A stretch of 64,000 nucleotides of DNA from Pedobacter sp. (GTDB lineage Bacteria; Bacteroidota; Bacteroidia; Sphingobacteriales; Sphingobacteriaceae). The notes beneath the pieces were generated by a model. It did not search any database. It had not been told where the DNA came from and worked only from the letters and a program-made list of their open reading frames with translations. This document shows, one piece after another, positions 10,047 to 19,842 of the stretch (position 1 is the stretch's first letter; the number at the start of each line of letters is the position of its first letter). Location: positions 141,194 through 205,193 of the forward strand of contig SSFR01000004.1 of the NCBI GenBank assembly GCA_008015505.1. The letters run 5' to 3'. The position numbers and the translations under genes are program-made.

Positions 10047-10122
10047 AGGGGAGTGTGCCCAAAAGAGTGATAAGATTTTTTCAAAAAGAAGAAGTCAACA
10101 AGGGCCTAATTTTGTTTTGTAA

Positions 10123-10209
10123 AATAAGAGACTAGAGTGCCCCTATTGCCTTGGCTCGAAGGTCGTAAAAAATGGAACAGAAAAGAACGGAGTACAGGTT
10201 TAACTCTGC
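10123..10209 (+). pseudogene. Decayed InsA-like zinc-ribbon transposase fragment (IS1/IS1595-type)
   Basis: The intergenic region 10047-10295 holds a short coding relic. In the frame of 10123 it reads NKRLECPYCLGSKVVKNG and goes on to TEKNGVQV, then a TAA where a tyrosine codon is expected, then LC. The CPYC...KNG...NG.Q.Y..C pattern is that of the N-terminal zinc ribbon of InsA-like transposase proteins. There is no start codon, an in-frame stop precedes it at 10120 and no catalytic domain follows, so this is a relic. The bases just after the DUF2723 stop (GGGGAGTGTGCCC) could be an IS end, but no matching partner was found. Confidence 0.5.
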
Positions 10210-10295
10210 AAAAAAAATCTCTAAGATAAAAGAACAATAGATGAATTCTTTAAAGCTTGAAAAGTTTAGTTTTCGAGAAGCCATACCTCATGCTA

Positions 10296-11099
10296 TTATC
10301 TCAGTAACAGCTGCAGATACACATAGACAAGGGGAGCTGCTAACAATAGACCATCAAAACGATCTAATATCCCCCCATGTCCAGGTAAAAGATACCCTGA
10401 ATCTTTCGTAGCTAAACTTCGCTTAAGCATTGACTCCGACAGATCCCCAAATGTCCCCACAAGCCCTGTAATAAATGCAATGATCAGCCAATGTATGTTG
10501 CTGAGCTCCTGAAAATAATAGCTAATGATTAAGGAAACCAACAGGCAGCTTAATATCCCCCCAAAAAAACCTTCCCAGGATTTTTTAGGTGAATGTCGCT
10601 CAAATAGCTTGTGCCTACCCCATTTAGAACCTATCAAATAAGCCCCAGTATCATTAGCCCAAAGCAAAACCAGAAATCCCAATGGATAATGTGCATTATA
10701 CCCCCCATCAATAAAAGCTAAAGCATAAAAAAAATAAAAAGGAGCAGCAGCAAATAATACCCCAAATAGCGTATATGCAATACCATGAAAAGCCATTTGA
10801 CACTTTCTGTAAAGCTCTACAATGAAAATAGCAACAACTAAAGGGACACATAAAAGCATATTTTGTAGTGATTCCCCTTTAGATAAATGCTGATACAATG
10901 GCAAATAAATGCTTATAGCCAAAACAATCCCCATTATTTTCTGAGGTTTAATCATAGGACTACTGACCAAATGATAAAACTCATCCATTGCTAGAACACT
11001 CAAAATCAACACAAACAAAGTGAATACATAGGCCCCCAATAGTAAAGAAGCTGTCATCACCGCCACGAAAAAAAAACCAGTAATTGCTCGAATCTTCAT
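10296..11099 (-). CDS. cdsA: Phosphatidate cytidylyltransferase (CDP-diglyceride synthase)
   Basis: This 267-residue integral membrane enzyme converts phosphatidic acid and CTP to CDP-diacylglycerol, the precursor of bacterial phospholipids. It has about eight hydrophobic segments and the C-terminal CDS signature: SMLKRSLATKDSG followed by LLPGHGGILDRFDG (near residues 224-252). WANDTGAYLIGSKWGRH is also typical. It is the last gene of a leftward group with DUF2007 (25 bases upstream) and a CPBP protease. Confidence 0.94.
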   Translation of the reverse strand: MKIRAITGFFFVAVMTASLLLGAYVFTLFVLILSVLAMDEFYHLVSSPMIKPQKIMGIVLAISIYLPLYQHLSKGESLQNMLLCVPLVVAIFIVELYRKCQMAFHGIAYTLFGVLFAAAPFYFFYALAFIDGGYNAHYPLGFLVLLWANDTGAYLIGSKWGRHKLFERHSPKKSWEGFFGGILSCLLVSLIISYYFQELSNIHWLIIAFITGLVGTFGDLSESMLKRSLATKDSGYLLPGHGGILDRFDGLLLAAPLVYVYLQLLLR

Positions 11100-11123
11100 G
11101 AATATAAGCCGCCTAATATCCCC

Positions 11124-11324
11124 CTACAGGTCATTTTTAACAATAATTTCTAACGCTTCCTGAAAATCATCCTGATGAATGTATATCTCTACGTCTCCAA
11201 TTTGATAGGGATTCTTTTTGTTTATAATCACCGCTACGATCTGATACTCGGCCAAAACCTGACGAACCATTTCCGATTTAAAAAAATCAGATGAAGTATA
11301 AATTTTTACCCATCCCTGTTCCAT
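11124..11324 (-). CDS. DUF2007-family small protein
   Basis: This 66-residue protein begins MEQGWVKIYTSSDFFKSEMV and ends in a QDDFQEALEII segment. This matches the DUF2007 (putative signal-transducing protein) family, small alpha/beta proteins often found in Bacteroidota between a CPBP protease and cdsA, exactly as here. The molecular role is unknown. It lies 11 bases after the upstream protease gene and 24 bases before cdsA, so an operon is likely. Confidence 0.8.
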   Translation of the reverse strand: MEQGWVKIYTSSDFFKSEMVRQVLAEYQIVAVIINKKNPYQIGDVEIYIHQDDFQEALEIIVKNDL

Positions 11325-11335
11325 TATTACATCGA

Positions 11336-12232
11336 CTACTTTTTGCTTCGAATTGAATTTCTATAAAAACTATATAATAATGCAAACGTCAACACAAAAC
11401 TAATTAAATAAATATACCAGGCATTAGGTTCCAAGCGATCAATTTGGCCGACAGGTAAACCTTTTCGTTGATCATAATAAAAAACCATAACAACTAGCGC
11501 ATTATTAATGAAATGAGCCAGAATAGATACATACAAACTCCCACTCCAAAACAATAAATAGCCCAAAAGCCCTCCTAATAACATCCGCGGCAAAAAACCA
11601 AAAAACTGGACATGTATCGCACTAAAAACAATGGCTGTTAGCCAAATACCTACATGGTGGCTCTTAGTCCACTGGCTCAAAATACGCTGCACACATCCCC
11701 TAAAAATAAACTCTTCACCAATAGCAGGAAGCAGCGCTAGCATCAATAAATTAATGAAAAGCATACCTAGATTAGGCATAATCAACAACTTCCTAGTCAA
11801 CTCACTAGCTAAGTCTTCTTTGTGATGCATCCACTGCTCAATACCCTTAAACCCATCGGGTAAATGCATTTTTTGATTTAGTATGACCGTCCATTCCAAT
11901 GTAGGAATCGACACCAACATGACAAGCAAAGTGGTCCATAGAAAAAAATTCGATACCGGATTTAACTGTAAATAGTTTGCCCAACTTTTCCCTCCTATTT
12001 TAGCCAACAATACTGGCGGCAATACAAACATTCCGAAAGAGGAACTCATCTGCAAAATTCTTAATCGGCCAAGATGCGTACCTGTGTCCAACAAAAAGTC
12101 AGAGAGCTCATTAAAGCCATAAACAAACCCTCCAATAACCATCCCTAGTGCAGTAAAAATTAACCCATTGATCAGAACTAACACTACCAATAGAGCTAGT
12201 GTAAAAGCGGGCTGACGCTGCATTTGAAACAT
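11336..12232 (-). CDS. CPBP-family intramembrane glutamic protease
   Basis: This 298-residue membrane protein has the CPBP/Abi family motifs: EEFIFRG with Glu173-Glu174, FSAIHVQFFG with His207, and HFINNAL with His240. These conserved Glu and His residues form the active site of Rce1/CPBP intramembrane proteases. About eight hydrophobic segments are visible. It is the first gene of the leftward group with DUF2007 and cdsA and is divergent from dusB with a 55-base gap. The substrate is unknown. Confidence 0.87.
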   Translation of the reverse strand: MFQMQRQPAFTLALLVVLVLINGLIFTALGMVIGGFVYGFNELSDFLLDTGTHLGRLRILQMSSSFGMFVLPPVLLAKIGGKSWANYLQLNPVSNFFLWTTLLVMLVSIPTLEWTVILNQKMHLPDGFKGIEQWMHHKEDLASELTRKLLIMPNLGMLFINLLMLALLPAIGEEFIFRGCVQRILSQWTKSHHVGIWLTAIVFSAIHVQFFGFLPRMLLGGLLGYLLFWSGSLYVSILAHFINNALVVMVFYYDQRKGLPVGQIDRLEPNAWYIYLISFVLTFALLYSFYRNSIRSKK

Positions 12233-12256
12233 AATATTTTATTATCTGTAAATTTG
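12223..12256 (+). promoter_or_regulatory. Putative promoter of the dusB group
   Basis: TTTG at 12223-12226 and TAAATTTG at 12249-12256 resemble the Bacteroidota primary sigma promoter (TTTG, about 19-21 bases, TAnnTTTG). The 22-base spacing is slightly long. The -7 element ends 31 bases before the dusB ATG. Confidence 0.5.
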
Positions 12257-12287
12257 CAAGGATTAAATCTTGTGTTGAAGGTAGTTA

Positions 12288-13280
12288 ATGTCTGTTAAGA
12301 TTGGAAATATAGACCTAGGGAAGTTCCCGCTCTTACTTGCGCCCATGGAAGATGTGAGTGATCCTCCGTTCCGTTATGTGTGTAAACAAAATGGGGCGGA
12401 CATGATGTATACCGAATTTATCTCATCAGAAGGATTGATACGAGATGCTGCCAAAAGTATTCAGAAATTGGACGTTTATGCGCATGAACGTCCAATTGGC
12501 ATACAGCTATTTGGCAGCGACATTGAGACCATGCGCGAAGCCGCTTGTATTGCTGCTGCAGCAAAGCCTGATCTAATTGACATTAACTATGGTTGCCCTG
12601 TCAAAAATGTGGCTTGTCGTGGGGCTGGCGCAAGCCTACTTCAGGATATTGACAAGATGGTAAAAATGACCAAGGCAGTGGTCGAGTCTACAACTTTACC
12701 TGTCACAGTAAAAACACGTCTGGGCTGGGATGATCACACCAAAAATGTCTATGAAGTGGCTGAGCGATTACAAGACATCGGTATTCAGGCTTTAACAATA
12801 CATGGACGTACGCGGGCTCAACTATATAAAGGCCAGGCCGATTGGACCTTGATCCGAGAAATTAAACGTAACCCCCGCATTCGAATTCCTATTTTTGGCA
12901 ATGGCGATGTGGACAGCGTTGAGAAAGCCATTAATTGGCACCTGGAATATGAGGTCGATGGTATCATGATCGGACGTGCAGCAATTGGTTATCCTTGGAT
13001 ATTCCGAGAGATTAAACATTTTGTCAAAACTGGAAAACATCTACCTGGTCCCACTCTGGATGAACGAATCATGGTTTGTAAAACTCACTTAGATCGATCT
13101 GTAGCATGGAAAGGAGAGAAAACAGGAATTTTTGAAATGCGCCGCCACTATGCGAGCTACTTTAAGGGGATTCCTAATTTTAAGACCTATCGAATGAACC
13201 TGGTATCCTTGGAAAATATTTTGGATATCCATTGCGTTTTGGAAGAGATTGGCTCACAACTTGTACCTCAGGTAACTTAA
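12288..13280 (+). CDS. dusB: tRNA-dihydrouridine synthase, DusB type
   Basis: This 330-residue flavoenzyme of the Dus family reduces specific uridines in the tRNA D loop. Family features are the N-terminal LLAPMEDVSDPPFR, MYTEFISSEGL, the catalytic cysteine in INYGCPVKNV near residue 103, KTRLGWDD near residues 144-151, TIHGRTRAQLYKG near residues 168-180, and GNGDV and MIGRAAIG in the FMN phosphate-binding region. The length fits DusB. It heads a rightward group with apaG and a YjbR-like gene. Confidence 0.94.
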   Translation: MSVKIGNIDLGKFPLLLAPMEDVSDPPFRYVCKQNGADMMYTEFISSEGLIRDAAKSIQKLDVYAHERPIGIQLFGSDIETMREAACIAAAAKPDLIDINYGCPVKNVACRGAGASLLQDIDKMVKMTKAVVESTTLPVTVKTRLGWDDHTKNVYEVAERLQDIGIQALTIHGRTRAQLYKGQADWTLIREIKRNPRIRIPIFGNGDVDSVEKAINWHLEYEVDGIMIGRAAIGYPWIFREIKHFVKTGKHLPGPTLDERIMVCKTHLDRSVAWKGEKTGIFEMRRHYASYFKGIPNFKTYRMNLVSLENILDIHCVLEEIGSQLVPQVT

Positions 13281-13328
13281 TCTGTGTGAACCAAAATCTT
13301 CATTTATGTTTTATTAAAACACGTTGCT

Positions 13329-13715
13329 ATGACAACTGAAATCACAGATGGGGTGAAAGTATCCGTCGAGTCCATTTATCAACCTGAACACTCCGACCCA
13401 ACGAATAGGATTTTTATATTCGCATACCGGGTGACTATTCAAAATTTAAGTGATTACACCGTGCAACTTTTGACCAGACAATGGCAAATTTTTGACTCTA
13501 GTGGTACACACCGAATTGTAGCAGGTGACGGTGTTATCGGCATACAGCCTATCATTGAACCTGGGGATGACCACCAGTACACCTCAGGCTGTAGCTTAGA
13601 AACAGATATTGGTACAATGACCGGGTTCTATGAAATGCAACGATTGGTTGATGGAGAACAATTTCAGGTGAGTATTCCAAAATTTCACTTGATCCCTTTA
13701 TTTAGATTAAACTAA
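13329..13715 (+). CDS. apaG: ApaG domain protein
   Basis: This 128-residue protein is a single ApaG domain, a fibronectin-like beta fold. Signatures are FIFAYRVTIQNLSDYTVQLLTRQW, in which RVTI.N and L.RQW are characteristic, then VIGIQPIIEPGD and YTSGCSLET near residues 87-95, with a C-terminal MQRLVDGEQFQVSIPKF. The family is linked to Co2+ resistance and Mg2+ efflux phenotypes in enterics, but its biochemical role is uncertain. It lies 48 bases after dusB and 17 before the next gene. Confidence 0.93.
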   Translation: MTTEITDGVKVSVESIYQPEHSDPTNRIFIFAYRVTIQNLSDYTVQLLTRQWQIFDSSGTHRIVAGDGVIGIQPIIEPGDDHQYTSGCSLETDIGTMTGFYEMQRLVDGEQFQVSIPKFHLIPLFRLN

Positions 13716-13732
13716 AAATACCAATTGGCTTC

Positions 13733-14080
13733 ATGGGATTAAATATTGAATCAATACGAGAGTATTGTTTGGCTAAGCCCGCCGTACAAGAAACATTTCC
13801 TTTTGACGAAAATACACTCGTATTTAAAGTATTCGACAAAATGTTTTTACTCATAAGACTTGATGATCCAAGCTACTTTAGTGTAAAATGTGACCCCAAA
13901 CAGGCTGTCCTACTACGTGAAAAATACACCGAAATACGGCCTGGATATCACCTGAACAAAAAACACTGGAACACCGTATGCATTATTGGAAGGTTCAATG
14001 ATACGCAGTTACTCGAAATGATTGATCATTCCTACCAATTGGTTCTGCAGGGGATACCTAAAAGCAAAAAATCAGGATAG
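13733..14080 (+). CDS. MmcQ/YjbR family protein
   Basis: This 115-residue protein matches the MmcQ/YjbR family by its FPFDENTLVFKV segment (residues 22-33), the SVKCDPKQAVLLREKY stretch and the LNKKHWNTV motif near residues 80-88. The family has a CyaY-like fold and is often listed as DNA-binding, though its role is not established. It follows apaG closely and probably ends the dusB transcript. The 208 bases after it hold no gene I can see, only the fumC promoter region. Confidence 0.88.
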   Translation: MGLNIESIREYCLAKPAVQETFPFDENTLVFKVFDKMFLLIRLDDPSYFSVKCDPKQAVLLREKYTEIRPGYHLNKKHWNTVCIIGRFNDTQLLEMIDHSYQLVLQGIPKSKKSG

Positions 14081-14257
14081 CTGATGACCTACTTTTTCAG
14101 TTTTTCATAAGCTGATACTATGGTGCTAAAAAGCCTTCTTCTACTCCGATTCATAAATAAAGCTATTCATCTCTCGAAATAAGACAACTTCACCAAGGCC
14201 AAGTAAGGCTTATTTTCTCCTGCTTCCATATCGACAAATATTTCTTATCAAAAAACC

Positions 14258-14265
14258 TAAATTTG
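14258..14265 (+). promoter_or_regulatory. Putative -7 element of the fumC-kup promoter
   Basis: TAAATTTG at 14258-14265 fits the Bacteroidota -7 consensus TAnnTTTG and continues as GCA, the same 10-base string as at the dusB promoter. It ends 23 bases before the fumC ATG. No clear -33 TTTG is seen at the expected distance. Confidence 0.4.
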
Positions 14266-14288
14266 CAGCCTTAGTAAAATCCATCCGC

Positions 14289-15686
14289 ATGACTTACAGA
14301 ATCGAACATGATACCATGGGCGAAGTACAAGTGCCGGCCAATAAGTATTGGGGTGCTCAGACTGAACGCTCACGTAATAATTTCAAAATAGGGCCTGAAG
14401 CCTCTATGCCTACCGAAATTATTGAGGCTTTTGCCTATCTTAAAAAAGCCGCTGCTTATACCAATAGTGATTGTGGCGTTTTGCCAACTGAAAAACGTGA
14501 TTTAATTGCCCAAGTTTGTGACGAAATACTTGCTGGTCAGTTGGCCACCGAGTTCCCTTTAGTCATTTGGCAAACTGGATCTGGAACCCAATCAAACATG
14601 AATGTGAATGAAGTAGTCGCCAATCGTGCGCATGTATTGCAAGGGTACACATTAGGACAGGGAAAAACATTCATCCACCCCAATGACGATGTCAATAAAT
14701 CACAATCGTCAAATGACACCTACCCCACAGCCATGCATATTGCTGCTTATAAATTACTCATGGATGTCACCATCCCTGGAGTCGAAAAACTGCGTAATGC
14801 TTTACAAAAAAAATCCGAAGAATTTAAAAGTATCGTCAAGATTGGCCGTACCCATCTCATGGACGCTACTCCCCTAACACTTGGTCAAGAGTTTTCGGGT
14901 TATGTGTCTCAACTCAATCATGGCTTAAAGGCCTTACACAATACCTTAGATCACTTGGCAGAGCTTGCATTAGGCGGCACTGCGGTAGGAACAGGCATCA
15001 ACACACCTAAAGGATATGATACAAAAGTAGCAGCATATATTGCGCAGCTTACTGGCTTACCTTTCCGTACTGCAGAAAACAAATTTGAAGCACTCGCTGC
15101 CCATGACGCCATCGTTGAAAGCCACGGCGCCCTGAAACAAATTGCTGTTTCACTCATGAAAATTGCCAATGATATTCGCATGCTAGCTTCTGGCCCTCGT
15201 TCGGGAATTGGTGAAATTCATATCCCAGATAATGAACCCGGCTCGTCCATCATGCCTGGTAAAGTAAATCCAACACAAAATGAAGCAGTAACCATGGTTG
15301 CAGCTCAAGTGATGGGAAACGATGTAGCAATTTCAATCGGTGGGTCCAATGGGCACTATGAATTGAATGTATTCAAGCCAGTAATGGCTGCTAATTTCTT
15401 GCAATCTGCCCGACTCATTGGAGATGCTTGCGTATCATTTACAGACCATTGTGTGGAGGGGATACAACCCAACCATGAGGGAATCAAAAAGCATCTCGAA
15501 AATTCATTAATGCTGGTTACTGCCCTCAACCCACATATTGGTTATGAAAACGCAGCAAAGATTGCAAAGAAGGCACTCAAAGAAAATACATCGCTTCGCC
15601 AAGCAGCAATTAACCTAGAACTACTAAGCAATGAACAATTCGATGAATGGGTACGTCCCGAAGAAATGATTGGCGGCCTAAAATAA
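14289..15686 (+). CDS. fumC: Class II fumarate hydratase
   Basis: This 465-residue TCA-cycle enzyme interconverts fumarate and malate without an iron-sulfur cluster. It shows [14 protein letters not shown] near residues 96-109, [11 protein letters not shown] near residues 138-148, [16 protein letters not shown] near residues 186-201, and the superfamily signature [13 protein letters not shown] near residue 318. This distinguishes it from argininosuccinate lyase (PHKKNP, found at argH in this window). The kup start lies one base after its stop (TAAGATG), so translation may be coupled. Confidence 0.96.
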   Translation: MTYRIEHDTMGEVQVPANKYWGAQTERSRNNFKIGPEASMPTEIIEAFAYLKKAAAYTNSDCGVLPTEKRDLIAQVCDEILAGQLATEFPLVIWQTGSGTQSNMNVNEVVANRAHVLQGYTLGQGKTFIHPNDDVNKSQSSNDTYPTAMHIAAYKLLMDVTIPGVEKLRNALQKKSEEFKSIVKIGRTHLMDATPLTLGQEFSGYVSQLNHGLKALHNTLDHLAELALGGTAVGTGINTPKGYDTKVAAYIAQLTGLPFRTAENKFEALAAHDAIVESHGALKQIAVSLMKIANDIRMLASGPRSGIGEIHIPDNEPGSSIMPGKVNPTQNEAVTMVAAQVMGNDVAISIGGSNGHYELNVFKPVMAANFLQSARLIGDACVSFTDHCVEGIQPNHEGIKKHLENSLMLVTALNPHIGYENAAKIAKKALKENTSLRQAAINLELLSNEQFDEWVRPEEMIGGLK

Positions 15687-15687
15687 G

Positions 15688-17643
15688 ATGTCAAAACACA
15701 AGCACTTTCACAAACTTACCAGCGCTGGCGTACTTATTAGCTTGGGGATCATCTATGGTGATATTGGAACTTCTCCGTTGTACGTATTTAAGGCAATTAT
15801 TGGCACTAGAACAATCACCCCCGATTTAATACTTGGTGGCTTATCGTGCATCTTTTGGACTTTGACACTACAAACCACAATCAAATATGTGATTATTACC
15901 CTCAGGGCAGATAATCGAGGCGAGGGTGGGATTTTTGCGCTATTTTCTTTAGTCCGAAGAAAATCTCCTTGGCTCGTCATTCCCGCAATGATTGGCGGAT
16001 GCGCATTACTAGCAGATGGCATTATCACCCCGCCAATTACTGTATCGGCAGCCATCGAAGGACTGGATATGATTTATCCAGGGTTACATACCATGCCTAT
16101 CGTGATTGTTATTTTGAGCATGCTGTTTATTATCCAACGATTTGGAACTTCATTAGTTGGGAGAGCCTTTGGACCCATTATGCTTGTCTGGTTTACCATG
16201 ATGGCTGTACTTGGAATAAGCTTCATTATTCAATACCCTGAAATACTCAAAGCGATTAACCCCTATTATGCCATTAAAATACTCGCCACAAGTCCAGATG
16301 CCTTTATCATCTTAGGAGCTGTATTTCTTTGTACGACAGGAGCTGAAGCACTTTATTCCGATCTGGGGCATTGTGGTAGATCTAATATTCGTCTCAGCTG
16401 GACTTATGTCAAAACCTGCTTATTATTAAACTACATGGGGCAAGGGGTATGGTTGTATCAGCACCAAGGTAGTTTACTTAATGATGTCAACCCCTTTTAT
16501 CAAATCATGCCTGAATGGTTTCTTTTCATTGGAATTGGAGTCGCTACAGCCGCTGCTGTTATTGCCAGCCAGGCTCTTATTTCAGGCTCATTCACCCTTA
16601 TTTCAGAAGCAGTAAGGCTCAATTTATGGCCCAAGGTAAAAATTAATTATCCCACAGATCAGAAAGGTCAATTGTACGTTCCATCAATGAACTTACTACT
16701 CTGGATCGGTTGTTTAATCGTTGTTTTTATTTTCAGAGAATCTGGCCGAATGGAAGCAGCTTACGGGCTATCCATTACTGTAACCATGCTAATGACTACA
16801 ATCCTGGTCGCCTTCTATCTAAAACGAAAAAAAATCCCTACCTACCTTATTGTTGTTTTTTTAGTCGTATATGGCATTATCGAGCTAACATTTTTAACAG
16901 GAAATCTGGCCAAAATACTACATGGGGGTTGGTTTACTTTGATACTTGGCTCGATAGTTTTCTCTGTGATGTGGACCTGGTCATCTGCTCGAAAAATAAA
17001 AAATAGATATGTGCGTCTTGTTGAAATAGAAGATTACTATCCGATCATTAGTGAACTTAGTGAAGATGAAACCGTACCCAAATATGCCTCTCAATTAGTA
17101 TACCTCACGAGTGCCAACTTCAAATCTGAAATCGAATCCAAAATAGTATACTCTATTTTACAAAAACAGCCAAAACGTGCTGATACTTATTGGCTGGTAC
17201 ATGTCGATGTCATGGATGAACCCTATACCAAAGAATATGAAGTTGAGGCACTGATACCTAACAAACTCATTCGGATAGACTTTAAGCTGGGGTTCCGCGT
17301 AGAACAACAGATTAATGTTTTATTTAGATCTGTGGTTGCAGACTTAGTTAAACATAATGAGATAGACATTACTAGCAAATACCCCTCTTTGAATAAATAT
17401 AATATCGTTGGTGATTTTCGTTTTGTTGTCTTAGAAAAAGTCCTCTCACGTTCCAATACACTTAGACTTATTGATCGCTTTACGATGGACTTCTACTTAA
17501 TTTTAAAGAAGATGGGTTTATCTGAAGAACGCGGCTTTGGATTGGATAGTAGCTTTGTTACCATTGAGCGGGTTCCACTGATGGTTTCTATACCTGATCA
17601 AGATGGGCTCAAACGCATCAAACATAGAAACCACCACTCTTAG
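15688..17643 (+). CDS. kup: Low-affinity K+ uptake transporter Kup
   Basis: This 651-residue KUP/HAK/KT family symporter takes up K+ across the inner membrane. The N-terminal region carries the family motif GIIYGDIGTSPLYVFKAI (residues 19-36), then GEGGIFALFSL, ADGIITPPITVSAAIEG and GAEALYSDLGHCG. About 12 hydrophobic segments are followed by a soluble C-terminal domain of roughly 200 residues. It sits one base after fumC and is convergent with the next gene, 13 bases away. Confidence 0.95.
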   Translation: MSKHKHFHKLTSAGVLISLGIIYGDIGTSPLYVFKAIIGTRTITPDLILGGLSCIFWTLTLQTTIKYVIITLRADNRGEGGIFALFSLVRRKSPWLVIPAMIGGCALLADGIITPPITVSAAIEGLDMIYPGLHTMPIVIVILSMLFIIQRFGTSLVGRAFGPIMLVWFTMMAVLGISFIIQYPEILKAINPYYAIKILATSPDAFIILGAVFLCTTGAEALYSDLGHCGRSNIRLSWTYVKTCLLLNYMGQGVWLYQHQGSLLNDVNPFYQIMPEWFLFIGIGVATAAAVIASQALISGSFTLISEAVRLNLWPKVKINYPTDQKGQLYVPSMNLLLWIGCLIVVFIFRESGRMEAAYGLSITVTMLMTTILVAFYLKRKKIPTYLIVVFLVVYGIIELTFLTGNLAKILHGGWFTLILGSIVFSVMWTWSSARKIKNRYVRLVEIEDYYPIISELSEDETVPKYASQLVYLTSANFKSEIESKIVYSILQKQPKRADTYWLVHVDVMDEPYTKEYEVEALIPNKLIRIDFKLGFRVEQQINVLFRSVVADLVKHNEIDITSKYPSLNKYNIVGDFRFVVLEKVLSRSNTLRLIDRFTMDFYLILKKMGLSEERGFGLDSSFVTIERVPLMVSIPDQDGLKRIKHRNHHS

Positions 17644-17656
17644 TAGAATGGCGAAT

Positions 17657-18523
17657 TTAGAATCTAAAACCAAGTAACCAAGAATTTTCATAAAAAACGA
17701 TTTTCTGCTTGGCAACATCCACATCGCGACCTGTAGTGGGTATTTGACTTAAACTAATGTAACCTGTTTTCAAATCGGTTCGGAAAAATAGCCATCGAAG
17801 AATATCAAAACTTAAGCCGGCCTTGGCAAGACAACCCCAACCAGATAAATTCCAGGGGTGATTATCTCCAACACCAAAAAGATGCACATCACTTCTAGGA
17901 ATCATAGGCCCCAAACCTACACCTGTTACAATAGATAATCCTAGATTAGAATGCTTCCTAGACTTCCACAGCTGATCATAACGCTCAATATCCACAGTAG
18001 CTAAGTTTAATCCGTCAGTATGCTCAAACAACAGAAAATCGGGCTGTATCTCCAAACTATTTCCATTATAAACGCCCATATAATTTGCTGAAGCAATATT
18101 GGTTGAAATAGGTGGATCTGAAACAGTACTGCCTATTTGTCCGGTAATCGTCACACGTTGGGGTACATCAACTACGTATTTCATGTGATCCCAGCCAATG
18201 GAAACGCAATATTTGTCATTAAGAAAATAACCGATCCGAAAATTAAACTGAGGGATAGAGAGCCATGCCGGATCAATATATTGAAGACTCAATGGAGTTG
18301 GTCGGTCCCTTGCAATCACATCATGCAAAATGAAATCATATCCTGGTCCCATGAAGTGAATATCACTTTTATTATAACAAGAACGATTATACCCCCAAGT
18401 GAAATAGAAATTACCTCTTTTACGAGATTTTACTGGTACCTCTGACGTTCCTCCTTCATTAGGTTGCTGTGCAAAAGCACTCAATGAAATCATTAAAAAG
18501 ATAAAAAAAATATTTTTCTTCAT
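17657..18523 (-). CDS. Uncharacterised outer membrane beta-barrel protein
   Basis: This protein of about 288 residues starts MKKNIFFIFL and has a signal peptide ending SAFAQ. The rest alternates polar and aromatic residues in short strand-like blocks (FYFTWGYNRS, NFRIGYFLNDKYCVSIGWDHMKY, WLFFRTDLKTGYI), and the C-terminus is the barrel-like SWLLGFRF ending in Phe. It is probably an outer membrane barrel of unknown function, seen in Bacteroidota genomes as a hypothetical protein. An ATG two codons upstream (18529) is also possible. It lies 78 bases after sucB on the same strand. Confidence 0.65.
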   Translation of the reverse strand: MKKNIFFIFLMISLSAFAQQPNEGGTSEVPVKSRKRGNFYFTWGYNRSCYNKSDIHFMGPGYDFILHDVIARDRPTPLSLQYIDPAWLSIPQFNFRIGYFLNDKYCVSIGWDHMKYVVDVPQRVTITGQIGSTVSDPPISTNIASANYMGVYNGNSLEIQPDFLLFEHTDGLNLATVDIERYDQLWKSRKHSNLGLSIVTGVGLGPMIPRSDVHLFGVGDNHPWNLSGWGCLAKAGLSFDILRWLFFRTDLKTGYISLSQIPTTGRDVDVAKQKIVFYENSWLLGFRF

Positions 18524-18601
18524 GAACATTTTTACAATAGTTTTTCGGTAGGGGAAAGACTATATATCAGATCAACCAAGCCTCCAGATTTTATATATAT
18601 T

Positions 18602-19807
18602 CTACACTTCCAATAAAAGACGTGTTGGATCTTCTAACAACTGCTTCACTCGGACCAAAAAACTAACAGACTCTCGACCATCAATTATCCTATGATCATA
18701 AGATAGTGCAACATACATAATTGGACGAATGAGTACATGACCATTAACAGCCACAGGGCGTTCCACAATATTATGCATACCCAAAATCGCCGATTGTGGT
18801 GCATTAATAATGGGGGTAGACAGCATAGAACCAAATACCCCCCCATTAGTAATAGTGAATGTACCCCCACTCATTTCTTCAATACTCAGCTTATTTTCAC
18901 GAGCCTTACCCGCAAGCCGAACCACTTCTTTTTCAATTTCAGCTAAGGACATTTGATCTGCATCTCGAATCACAGGAACTACCAAACCTTTGGGTGCCGA
19001 TACAGCAATGGAAATATCTGCAAAGTCATTATAAACAATCTCCTCTTGCTCGATACGTGCATTCACAACTGGAAATTCTTTCAAGGCTCCACAAACAGCT
19101 TTAGTAAAAAATGACATAAAGCCTAAACCAACGCCGTGTTTTTCTTTAAACTTATCTTTGTACTTGCTTCTTAGCTCCATAATGGGTTGCATATCTACTT
19201 CATTAAAAGTAGTCAGCATCGCTGTTTCATTTTTAACGGCAACTAAACGCTTAGAAATGGTTTTCCGAAGTGAAGACATTTTTTCGCGACGAGAGTTTCG
19301 CTCCCCAGTAGTATTTGTTGAAAATATTGCCTGATCTACAGCTATTTTCGTTTTTACAGACGCCTCTACTTTTAAAGCATCATCCTTAGTAATACGTCCA
19401 CCTACTCCTGATCCATTGACTGCTGAAGCACTAAGTCCTTTTTCCGCTAATATCTTTGCAGCAGCCGGAGATGGAGTCCCTGAAGCATATGAACTCGCTG
19501 ATTCTTCTGATCTAGAAACAGTAGGTTGATCAGCTGAAACCGGTGTTTCTACTTTCTTAGTTTTTTCTCCGACCCCCTCCTCAATCTGGCACACAATTGC
19601 CCCTATTTGAAGACTATCTCCCTCTTTGGCTATTATCTTTAAAATGCCTTCTTGTTCAGCTGTTAGCTCAAAACTTGCCTTGTCCGACTCTAACTCTGCA
19701 ATGACTTCGTCCATTTCCACATGATCACCATCCTTCTTGATCCAGCGCGAAAGTGTCACTTCTGTTATAGATTCACCTACTGGTGGTACTTTGATTTCCA
19801 AACTCAT
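18602..19807 (-). CDS. sucB: 2-oxoglutarate dehydrogenase E2 (dihydrolipoyl succinyltransferase)
   Basis: This 401-residue E2 subunit transfers the succinyl group to CoA in the 2-oxoglutarate dehydrogenase complex. In order there is a lipoyl domain with the lipoylated Lys43 in ESDKASFE, a linker, a peripheral-subunit-binding domain near residues 110-150 ([14 protein letters not shown]...VGGRITKDD), and a catalytic domain ending with [13 protein letters not shown], where His372 and Asp376 are catalytic. It follows sucA by 35 bases. No E3 gene is in the window. Confidence 0.95.
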   Translation of the reverse strand: MSLEIKVPPVGESITEVTLSRWIKKDGDHVEMDEVIAELESDKASFELTAEQEGILKIIAKEGDSLQIGAIVCQIEEGVGEKTKKVETPVSADQPTVSRSEESASSYASGTPSPAAAKILAEKGLSASAVNGSGVGGRITKDDALKVEASVKTKIAVDQAIFSTNTTGERNSRREKMSSLRKTISKRLVAVKNETAMLTTFNEVDMQPIMELRSKYKDKFKEKHGVGLGFMSFFTKAVCGALKEFPVVNARIEQEEIVYNDFADISIAVSAPKGLVVPVIRDADQMSLAEIEKEVVRLAGKARENKLSIEEMSGGTFTITNGGVFGSMLSTPIINAPQSAILGMHNIVERPVAVNGHVLIRPIMYVALSYDHRIIDGRESVSFLVRVKQLLEDPTRLLLEV

Positions 19808-19842
19808 AGGAATTTTTATATGCCATTAATGATTATCTCTAT

